Shown piece after piece: positions 9,661 to 16,628 of a stretch of DNA of 16,628 nt. Numbering within the stretch: position 1 is the first letter of the stretch; the number at the start of each line of letters is the position of its first letter. The notes under the pieces are model-generated. The model worked only from the letters and a program-made list of their open reading frames with translations, had not been told where the DNA came from and made no database searches. The stretch covers positions 1 to 16,628 of the forward strand of contig JAMQCK010000752.1 of NCBI GenBank assembly GCA_024196135.1. The letters run 5' to 3'. Source of the DNA: Pleurotus ostreatus/Saccharomyces cerevisiae fusant. Taxonomy: Eukaryota > Opisthokonta. Both the position numbers and the translations under genes were made by a program.

Positions 9661-10003
9661 ATGCCTTCTTCCTCGTCCTACACCTCAAAGGCGGCGCACA
9701 CGTTCGCGCTCCTCTTGAACACGCCCATCGCCGACGAGAAGAAAATGCCCACGGAGTTCCCGATGCAGGACATGACCCATCTCCGGGCGCGGTCCATCGA
9801 ACTCGCTCGCACACGGACACCGTCATTGGATTCCTTTGACTTCGACTCGGATTCCGAGGTGGTGAGTGGGACTGCTCTCCTTCACAAAGAAGCAAGCTGA
9901 CGACGCGCCGCAGTCGGAGCCCACATCACCCATAATACCCGCCGACATCGAAACACCTGTTCCCACGCCGCAGAAGCGTCGTAAGTCGTGGTTCATGGCA
10001 TGA
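9661..10003 (+). CDS. Small hypothetical protein, 96 residues
   Basis: I do not recognise this protein. Exons 9661-9861 and 9914-10003 flank a 52-nt intron with GTGAGT donor and CAG acceptor, in phase 0. Residues 1-20 are Ser/Ala/Leu-rich, followed by a Met-rich stretch with two MP/MQ motifs. Residues about 50-70 hold TPSLDSFDFDSDSE, an acidic segment resembling casein kinase 2 sites, and then TSP and TPV/TPQ proline-directed sites. It ends in a basic-aromatic tail, KRRKSWFMA. There is no signal peptide, membrane segment or catalytic motif. The balanced intron, clean ATG and upstream TATA box argue that it is real; a short regulatory or phosphorylated disordered protein is a guess. An unspliced frame would run to a stop at 9898-9900. 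Confidence 0.6.
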
Positions 10004-10439
10004 CCGACCCGCCTTTCTTGATTTGTCTCGTATCTTATGTTGTGAGTGTCTTTGAGATGGGCGGTGGGGGCAAAGGGCTGACGACGCGACAGATATTATC
10101 TCATCCATCTACGAAGTACATTATCAGCCTACTGTAATCGCAGCCATACGGCTTGCGGGAGAGCATTGAAGGATCACACACCATGGAATCGTTTGGGAGG
10201 ACGGCATTGGACTTGCGTATATTGTTGCTAGAAGAACGACCAGAAACATTGTCCGCAGGACATGATCGCAATGCGAGAGCGCTGTTCTTGGGATCGACAA
10301 CTTTGTTTGATTTGAAAGTAGTCCGATTCGCTCAATGCGAGGGCAATGGAGGTGAAGGGCACAGCAAGCAGATGATGGAATCCAGGAAAGCTAAGGATAC
10401 AATGCGTGCAGGACGAAACTGAGGACCAGGAACAAGGGC
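10004..10439. other. Convergent intergenic region with one small open frame
   Basis: The 436 bp between the small gene's stop and the roadblock gene's stop should hold both 3' untranslated ends. One plus-strand open frame with ATG at 10183 (context ACCATGG) runs to a TGA at 10420-10422, 79 residues. It has no recognisable domain and codon use unlike the neighbours (many TTG, ACA, GAA), so I do not call it a gene. Nothing else is seen. Confidence 0.4.
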
Positions 10440-10969
10440 TTATGTTGCCGTGGGGTCGTGAAGCACCGCTAACAAGTACCGCTCATCTGTAGAAGCGCCG
10501 TCAGAGACCACTGTCAGACCATGAACACAACACGCACCAGGCGAAATCATAATCTCATGTCTCCTCGTCCGTATCCGCATGAAGCGCACGTCGTCCTGCA
10601 TGACCATACCTAGTCAGCGTACCTTCCGCGCGTATACAAAATATGATCACGCACCGCATCCTGCTCCCCATGATTCACCTCCTCCAGCCCAACCCTCACA
10701 CTCTCCACAATGCGCGCGATCGCATGCGCGTACTTCCTCCCCTGCTCCCCATCAAACACCACACCCGAGTGCCGTATAATACTAACAGGCTGCCCTCTTG
10801 ACAGCAGGATGTACCCCAGCACCGACCGATGCGACGCGAGCAGCGTCAGCGTCTGCTCGAGCTCGGGCGACATGGCGGGCGGGGGGTTCGTCGAGGTGCT
10901 GGCATGGTTCGCGGTGGTGTCGTGGTCGGGGAGGAAGGAGGCGCGGGCGGGTGTAATGGGTGTGGACAT
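10440..10969 (-). CDS. Dynein light chain, roadblock/LC7 type
   Basis: Roadblock/LC7 (DYNLRB) subunits form dimers on the cytoplasmic dynein intermediate chain and support cargo movement along microtubules. Exons on the minus strand: 10969-10655, 10595-10538 and 10486-10440, giving 139 residues. The domain covers about residues 35-135: a helix (TLTLLASHRSVLGYILL), the strand pair around RGQPVSIIRHSG, a long central helix, then VRFMRIRTRRHEIMIS and a final strand. The last two match the animal protein's FLRIRSKKNEIM region closely. Intron 2 could be read through in frame, but splicing restores the family sequence. The family is usually about 100 residues; here a Pro/Thr/Ser-rich leader of 32 residues precedes Met33 (10873), which could be the real start. 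An out-of-frame ATG at 11111 overlaps the start and may act as an upstream open frame. Confidence 0.85.
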
Positions 10970-11618
10970 CGTGGTCGCGGCCGCGGTGGGGTATTGGGTG
11001 GTGGGCGAACGAGAAATCGGGCCAAGGCGCGTGGAGATGTTGGAGGCCAGAAAGGGAAGGCGGAGGCGAGGCGATGTATGGCTTTGTTGATTTGGGCTTT
11101 GTGCTCGCCATTCGACTCAGAAATATAGACTCAGTATATCAACATATTCCTGCGGGCTCCAGTTGAATGACAGACCTATAGTGAGGTACGAGCCATGTGG
11201 CGGACCGTCCCATAGCATGGTCGATGAAGCGCGAACAACACTAAGTATTGCGCTCACTGACAGACATCCAGTGCCTTGACAGCTTTCCGTAGAAATAATA
11301 CAGATACTAGTCCAACAGTATAGTGATTCTATACACTATCAATGAGGACAACACGTCCTGTATATCGATGGTCGATGTCCGAGGACACGATCAAGGCGGA
11401 GTGATAGCAAGGAACGGCTCGCCCGCTACTCAGCTCGCTCAATATACTGACAAGCCAGCTCACATGGCTGTACGAGCTACCAAATGAACTAACAGTTCAA
11501 GGGTGCTTACAGAGAGGGCTTGACGCCGGCCGCTGGCGCTGTTCGACATTCCTCGGCAATTGCCGATGTCACGTCAAAGTCACGTTCACGTTGTGGGCGT
11601 GTCTTGCCATCGTCCTTC
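10970..11618. other. Divergent promoter region, roadblock and SET genes
   Basis: These 649 bp separate two divergent starts. The first 140 bp hold a minus-strand ATG at 11111 whose frame overlaps the roadblock start. A small inverted repeat, ATAGTG and CACTAT, lies around 11323-11342. The last 110 bp are covered by a minus-strand open frame ending at 11507 (see findings). No clear TATA box was found. Confidence 0.45.
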
Positions 11619-13231
11619 ATGAAGGGTGCTGCAGGTAGACCGTCGAAGAGGGCAGGTCCCTCGAGTGTTTCTTCGCCAAAGGAGAAGGTGTGCCTCCTTC
11701 TTTGCTGTATAATGACTGTGCCTCATCATCCTACGCAAAGCCCGTTTCTACCAACGCTCCTACTTCTTGTTCCCGACTGGCTCGGACACCCTTGGTGTTG
11801 GGCGCTATTGCAATCGCGCTTCTCGCATACTTCTTGTATCCTGTGAATGTTCAAGATGGGTACCTGTCGCGTCCCGACCCAGGATCTCTGCCACATTCCG
11901 GCGACAGCGACAGTGATGCGGGCAAGTTTGCCTTGGCTGACCTGCCCGGAAGAGGCAAGGGACTGATTGCTGTCCGTGATATCGAGGTGAGTACGTTCTT
12001 GCTTGCTATGGTAGCTGCTGATAACATAGTCCAGCGCGGCGAACTCCTCATACGGGAGAAGCCCTTGTTTCGGGTACCTTTCTCGAGTAAGTCGTTTCTC
12101 GCCTATCTAATCCGCTGCTACGTCTGACCTCTTAACCTATCTAGCCAGCGATCCCAGAGGCGTCATCGCAGAAGGTCTACGCGCCGCCTCCCCCGAAGGC
12201 CGAGCAGCCTTCTACAACCTCTCCTACGTCGGCCTACCGGACGACTTCGACCCCGCGTCCGACCCCGATGCGCACGCCCTCGCGATTTTCCAGACGAACG
12301 CCGTCGCCGCGGGCGATATGGTGGGCATCTTCCCCCGCATGGCGCGCCTGAACCATGGGTGCGTGCGCGCGTTCAATTCGGTGTACTCGTGGAGGGAGAG
12401 GGAGGGCGCGCTGGTGGTGCACGCGTTGAAGCCGATAGCGAAAGGAGAGGTGCGTGGATCTCGGGTTAGGCGCGAGGATAGGTCAATGGGATAGAGGGTA
12501 GCCTAAGGGGGCTCATGCCTAAGCCCAATGGTACTGGCGGCTGACAGAGGTCACAGGAGCTGCTCACGACGTACTTTGATACCAAGCGTGCCCGAGATGA
12601 CCGCAGGTGAGTGGAACCTTCGACCTTCTTACGAATTCCAGCCCAGCATACTTTCCTCCCACTGCAATCTAATCTATTGAGCTGTGTAAAGCTGACGAGC
12701 GCCTATTGACCCCAGGGCGCATCTGAAGCAGCGATACGGCTTTGAATGCAACTGCTCTGTGTGCGCGTTGCCGGAGGCCAAGTCGACCGCTTTGGATCGC
12801 CAGTTGGCGGATATGGCGCACGAGTACGCGCGGCTAGCAAGCTGGGCCGAGGGCAAGATCACCGGGCTCGAGGCCATACGGACAGTCCGACTGCTGTGGC
12901 GGCTGGGTACGTCGACAGGCTACCATAGCGAGCGCGGCCGACTGGCAGCGGACGCGGCGTGGGTGGCCGCTGCGCACCAGGAGTAAGTGGCAGCTTCTCG
13001 TGTATTATCGGGGAGATACTGAGGAAGCCGCACAGTGCGAGTGCGACACGGGCGTGGGCAGCCCTTGCAAGCGAGTGGTACGCTTACGAGCTAGGGGTGG
13101 ATAGCCCCGAGATGGAGGAAGCGGAGAGGGTGCTGTCCGACCCCACCGCGCACCCTGCCTGGGGAACGCGGCAGCGACTGGCCGTGGGTGACACGCGGGG
13201 CGTTGTCGCAAATATGGCTCTCGGCGCATGA
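11619..13231 (+). CDS. SET-domain protein with N-terminal membrane anchor
   Basis: SET domains mostly transfer methyl groups from S-adenosylmethionine to lysine; substrate unknown. Exons: 11619-11687, 11741-11986, 12035-12086, 12145-12449, 12557-12606, 12716-12982 and 13036-13231, giving 394 residues. A basic Ser/Pro-rich start is followed by a hydrophobic segment at about 40-55 that looks like a membrane anchor. SET motifs follow: GKGLIAVRDIERGELL (near 93-109), RLNHGC (190-195, Gly replacing the usual Ser), GEELLTTYFD (223-232) and post-SET CxCxxC at 252-257. The split layout and post-SET cysteines suggest SMYD-like fungal SET proteins. Exons 2-7 are solid. Exon 1 is less sure: it needs an AAG acceptor at 11738-11740, but the frame of exon 2 has no ATG of its own. 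A possible 12-nt alternative acceptor exists at the end of intron 4. Confidence 0.82.
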
Positions 13232-13853
13232 GACCTCCAACGTACCTATAGGCATTGGTCACCTCCATCCGCTACCCCTCGGGCTATATGTTGGACTAAA
13301 TCACGGTCGGGGCCTATGCATCAGCTTGCGCGTCCACCTTTTCAACTCCTTGAGCACATTAACATGTCAGTGCACCCGTGGTCTTGTCACCTCCGAAAGG
13401 GAATGTTAAGTACGACGTTCGCCCGCTGCGGGTACAATTTCTTTCCCTATCGAAGGGAAGGTCACCCTCCTTTTCCCCCTCCGCTCTTTACTTCTCAGAA
13501 GGCCAATTCAACGACGCCGTTCCGCCAGTAAAGCGTCTTGAGCCTTGAATTATTCGCCGTACTCCACGTCTTTCCTTTGAATTCCTTTCTGCCTCCCAAG
13601 CCATATTGTCACCTTCTTAAGTATTTGCACTGACGCTCTTCTAAGTCCTTCTCTGCACTTACCCTCTCGCCGCTCAGAAGGGTAGAATGACGAACACATT
13701 TCTGCGGGCGCGAAGTGAACGGTAATCAAAGTACACGGGTACACCATATGCGGCCTTTTGGACCTGATAATGGATGGAGAATATATTCACCTTGTGCAAG
13801 TACGGGTAGACCATCCTCGGTATGTCAGTAGACTGCAAACCGTGCCAAGGACC
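13232..13853. other. Gene-free stretch after the SET gene
   Basis: The first part should hold the SET gene's 3' untranslated region. The rest is pyrimidine-rich in patches, for example 13461-13500. A small hairpin, TTTCCCT and AAGGGAA, lies near 13442-13458. Short open frames exist on both strands but show no family sequence, matching introns or biased codon use. I see no gene here. Confidence 0.5.
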
Positions 13854-13902
13854 GAGTTGAACCAATCAGGTGATCACTCGGTACCGACTTCGAATTTTGC
13901 CG
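13854..13902. repeat. Dispersed 49-nt repeat, copy A
   Basis: This stretch aligns without gaps to 15243-15291: 38 of 49 positions match by my count. Shared blocks include TCAGGTGA, TCGGT, CCGAC and TTTGCCG. Copy A also carries ACCAATCAGG, a CCAAT-box-like core, and an inverted pair ACCGAGT (13851-13857) and ACTCGGT (13876-13882). The similarity does not extend clearly on either side. The repeat family is not recognised. Confidence 0.6.
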
Positions 13903-15242
13903 CGCTCTTTTGATTCCTCGTAAGTGCTAATGTCGTCGACCTCGAGCGACTACAATGGCACAGGCCTCAAGTGCGAGATCAGCGATGCACTCGGCGGGTA
14001 AAGATTCAGGAACGAGGGGGAGGTCCTGGTCCTGGACTTGTGCAACTGGTATGGGGTGGACCCAAGGGACTCGGAGGCCGCCTGAGGAATTACTGTTAGC
14101 ATAGCCTTCGTCGGTTTTATATACGCCGAAGCCCCGGCGGGGCCGGCTCCCAACCTTGCTTGCGTAGCGGGTACATACTCAGATGCTCAATCCTTCGGAC
14201 ACAACTGGCGGTGAAGTCTGGTGAGCTTATAGGATGACAATGGCGCAGATTCTCCAATAGGCCTCCCTGGCCTTTATGCGCGCGTCCTGTCCGTCTTCGA
14301 TAGACTTTGTATCTGATAGACTTTCTTCTCGCGCCTGCGAGCTTTCTGCTAACATGCACCAGCACAACGATGCCCCATTGCTGATTCTCCCTCACCCTCT
14401 CCTCACCTTTCTTCGCCTCGCTTTTTCAACAGGAAGGTCGATTAGTGTCTCCAGATTTCCCTCCCCCTGGGCCTTAGTGCATGCACTTAGCGCCGTGTGT
14501 TAATTTACGGCCTGCGATCTTGACCTCTTCTAAGGGGACGGCTCACGCACGACGGTCTCTCACCGCACTGCAGGTGCGCCTTCGAGTTCCTGCCGCCTGC
14601 CGATGAGAATTTGCCCTCTTAAGCCCTACACCCAATCCCTCTCCTTTTGCCTCCCCCTTCCCGCACCGCAAGTCAATGACGCCAGTCACGCAGATGAGCG
14701 TGCTCGCGTCCCTGTCTGCCCTGCCCTCCGCAACACTGCGGCCTCCACATCATTCTCTTTCTTCCCTCGTCCCATTTGAGACGCTCGCCTTCGCCGCCTT
14801 GGAAAGGCGGTTACCGTGCGCAATATTCCTTCCGTCTATATCTTCTTGATCGCGCCTGTGTGGGTTGAAGCGATGAAGGTCTCGCGGTCCGTCGCAGAAG
14901 CGGGGGATGGAGAACGACGCGCGCGGACACTGTGCAAGTCCTCCTTTTGAGGAGAGTACCTTCCGTATGCCGATGCTTTGCATGTCAGTCGGTAGCTCAC
15001 ATGCATTATCTCAAGGAAATTGAGTTTCTATGCACCTTAAGGATTGTCTCCTATATTCTCCGCCCATCTTCATGTCAGGATTATACACGGGAAGGACATT
15101 CCGAAGTAGAACGCGCGGTCATCGTGCAGTCGTCCTTCTTGCTAATCGACATGTGCATAGTGAGTACCGGTGACCGATATGTATCATTACAAGCGAAAAA
15201 CAAAGGAAGCGTGGTAAAGATGGCGTGCAAGACGCCGACCTG
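13903..15242. other. Gene-free stretch between the repeat copies
   Basis: I see no supportable gene in these 1.34 kb. A TATA-like TTTTATATA lies near 14115-14123 inside an imperfect inverted repeat (CTTCG with CGAAG), directly followed by GCCCCGGCGGGGC. A perfect 7-bp hairpin lies at 14794-14810. Pyrimidine-rich tracts occur at about 14385-14415 and 14635-14665. The plus-strand open frame 14932-15345 begins without an ATG and matches nothing I know. Confidence 0.5.
14794..14810. repeat. Perfect 7-bp hairpin
   Basis: CCGCCTT at 14794-14800 and AAGGCGG at 14804-14810 form a perfect stem with a three-base loop. There is no gene beside it and no T-tract after it, so there is no reason to call a terminator. 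It may be chance in GC-rich DNA. Confidence 0.4.
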
Positions 15243-15291
15243 GAGTTCAACCAGTCAGGTGACTGATCGGTGCCGACACCGGAATTTGCCG
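15243..15291. repeat. Dispersed 49-nt repeat, copy B
   Basis: Partner of 13854-13902, in the same orientation and about 1.39 kb away. Copy B has two palindromic elements of its own: CAGTCA-GG-TGACTG (15252-15265) and CGGTG-CCGA-CACCG (15268-15281). The CCAAT core of copy A reads CCAGT here. Divergence near 22 percent suggests an old duplication or two members of a short dispersed family. Confidence 0.6.
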
Positions 15292-16480
15292 TTGTACCTC
15301 AACGCCTCATTCCAATCCAACCTTGATTATGCGCCCTTGAGATAGATTTACAACTTTGCCATGAAAGCCCTTTGTCTACGGGTTCTTTGGATTGTGTGCT
15401 TTCAAACCCTTACTCCTTCAGATAGGGCGGGACGGTAAGATCCATCCCGAAGCGCCGACAACAGCGTTATTGCGGACAGGTGACAAATGGCATCGATTGT
15501 TTGTACTTATGCCGCAAAAATACTCGTGAAGTCGTCAATAAGCATGCTGTAGATACCTTGCAAGCAAGGTAATATAGCAGGTGGCGCGCCGCAAGTCGTA
15601 GATCTTGGCGCTTGATACTCAGTTTAATTTTGAGCGATAGCACTGAATGCATATTGAGATCGACGTGAGCGAGAAACCGCGCTACTCCGTCTCTCTACTC
15701 TACTGCGGGCCTGTGATGGGTGGCAACAGATCCGCTACGATGAGCCGACAGCGTTGGCGCCTGGACACATGCGACCGCCTTTATGTAGAGGGTCATCACC
15801 CATCGCTTTGACTGGGTGACTACCCGTACGCTATGATACGCTGATGTTCTCTGTTCATCCGAAAGCACAACCTCCCATCCGCTCGGATAACCCCGAATCA
15901 CCTCCCCGCGTTCGGTCAGCCCCACTGAGTCCGTGGGGATGCGTCAAAAGGCAGATTTGCGACAGACTGCGGTGACCGGCGGGCAAGGGCCCGTTCATGT
16001 AAGTAGTCGCTACAGATCTATGCGAACGTGAACGCGCTACGTGTCATCGCCGACGTGGATGCTTTGGGATATTATGGTGCGCTTCCACGGAGTTGATATC
16101 CGGGCCCACGCATGGGAGGCAGCGGCTCTCGGGCCCGCGGCAGACGCTTGACGCTTGTCTGCGCTAGTACATTCCCTGTCTGGAGGGGTTATTCGTGCGG
16201 CTGAGCTTGTCAGCGGCGTCAGAGCCTGTCCACCTTGAGAATGAGCAGGGTCTGCGTGAGGACTAGGCCTGATGGACCCGAGAATGAGCTGATATTCGGG
16301 CTGCACATCCTTCGGGTGTCGTTCGGGGAAGCCAGAGGGAGTCGGGCCGAGGCGCGTGCACATCAGCTGAAATTGAGCGAACGGAGCTGAGCGCTCCGAC
16401 TCGTTGTCTCTTGCCCCCATCACGCACCAGTCCGCGCGGCGAATACGGACCCCCGACTCAACACGATCCTTAGCAGCACG
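15292..16480. other. Gene-free stretch upstream of the partial gene
   Basis: No gene can be supported here. A small inverted pair, TCACCCA and TGGGTGA, lies near 15795-15820. The GC-rich end, about 16040-16470, is open on the minus strand for up to 174 codons, but that frame has no recognisable domain and crosses the TATA box and start of the plus-strand gene; it is more likely a chance frame over a promoter. Confidence 0.45.
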
Positions 16481-16487
16481 TATATAG
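16481..16487 (+). promoter_or_regulatory. TATA box of the partial gene at the window end
   Basis: TATATAG begins 59 bp upstream of the ATG at 16540. With the usual spacing of about 30 bp, transcription would start near 16510-16520 and leave a very short leader. Confidence 0.55.
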
Positions 16488-16539
16488 CGCGCGGGACACG
16501 TCTTGGTTGCTCTTGGTACGCACGCACGACGCCTACAAC

Positions 16540-16628
16540 ATGGCCTCCGCTCAACATGCATTTCCAGCAGTTTTTCCTCGTTTTCCCTCCGTCATGAACC
16601 TCTCCTCCCAAGATGTGGCCATCCTCGG
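16540..16628 (+). CDS. Start of an unknown protein-coding gene (partial)
   Basis: The frame starts at an ATG in good context (CAACATGG) and stays open to the window edge, 29 full codons plus two bases. The peptide begins MASAQHAFPAVFPRF and continues with a second Met at residue 19 and NLSSQDVAILG. The first 17 residues are hydrophobic and aromatic with one Arg, but not a clear signal peptide. I do not recognise the family. Support comes from the TATA box and start context only; the downstream sequence is needed. Confidence 0.5.
   Translation, partial: MASAQHAFPAVFPRFPSVMNLSSQDVAIL

Noticed and set aside
10183..10422. 79-codon plus-strand frame with ACCATGG start
   Set aside because: Good start context but lies between two convergent 3' ends, with codon use unlike the neighbours and no recognisable sequence.
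12545..12556. Alternative acceptor adding four residues to the SET protein
   Set aside because: The earlier CAG keeps frame but would split the conserved KGEELLTTYFD motif; the later acceptor is preferred.
13851..13902. tRNA-derived SINE idea for the 49-nt repeat
   Set aside because: The reverse strand of copy A resembles a pol III B box, but no A box lies at the usual distance and copy B breaks the match at a key base.
14932..15345. Plus-strand open frame of 137 codons
   Set aside because: Begins with GTG rather than ATG, shows no family sequence, and runs through repeat copy B. An internal ATG gives a shorter frame with no support either.
13232..16539. Mating-pheromone precursor genes (short frames ending in a CaaX box)
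   Set aside because: I scanned for Cys-aliphatic-aliphatic-X before a stop on both strands by eye and found no convincing case.
16037..16561. Minus-strand open frame of 174 codons
   Set aside because: No recognisable domain, Arg/Ala/Pro-rich as expected of a chance frame in GC-rich DNA, and it crosses the TATA box and start of a better supported plus-strand gene.
1..16628. CRISPR array, prokaryotic operon or phage-like content
   Set aside because: No regularly spaced repeats and no Shine-Dalgarno-linked gene runs; the spliced genes are clearly fungal.

Overview
The window looks like nuclear DNA from a filamentous basidiomycete, probably an Agaricomycete. The genes are dense and GC-rich, lie on both strands, and are cut by many short introns (about 48-109 nt) with GTRNGT-like donors. 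The encoded proteins are fungal in type. I could not run any database search; all identities come from reading the translations, and intron boundaries were set by hand from reading-frame continuity, splice signals and family motifs.

Layout. (1) <1-3241, minus: EFL1/RIA1 ribosome-assembly GTPase, 8 exons, C-terminus cut off by the window edge. (2) 3431-4486, plus: Maf/HAM1-type nucleotide pyrophosphatase, 6 exons, divergent from EFL1 across a 189-bp shared promoter. (3) 4716-6131, plus: SHE9/MDM33 mitochondrial inner-membrane protein, 2 exons. (4) 6297-7458, minus: UreG urease accessory GTPase with a histidine-rich N-terminus, 6 exons, convergent with MDM33. (5) 7942-9007, minus: a classical short-chain dehydrogenase/reductase, 6 exons, with an ambiguous 3' end. 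(6) 9661-10003, plus: a 96-residue protein of unknown function, 2 exons, behind a TATA box. (7) 10440-10969, minus: roadblock/LC7 dynein light chain, 3 exons. (8) 11619-13231, plus: SET-domain protein with a predicted N-terminal membrane anchor, 7 exons. (9) 13232-16539: about 3.3 kb with no gene I can support, holding a diverged 49-nt repeat pair and some hairpins. (10) 16540 to the end, plus: first codons of a gene behind a TATA box.

The genes do not form a pathway. They are ordinary housekeeping genes (ribosome maturation, nucleotide sanitation, mitochondrial shape, nickel enzyme maturation, dynein transport, a methyltransferase-like protein) next to a gene-poor stretch. I see no mobile-element coding sequence, rRNA, tRNA, CRISPR array or obvious biosynthetic cluster. 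The points most worth checking are an in-frame, well-contexted start codon inside the first ureG intron that would give a His-free isoform, paired GATA motifs upstream of ureG, an out-of-phase open exon after the SDR stop, two introns that seem to use AAG acceptors, and the unknown 96-residue protein.
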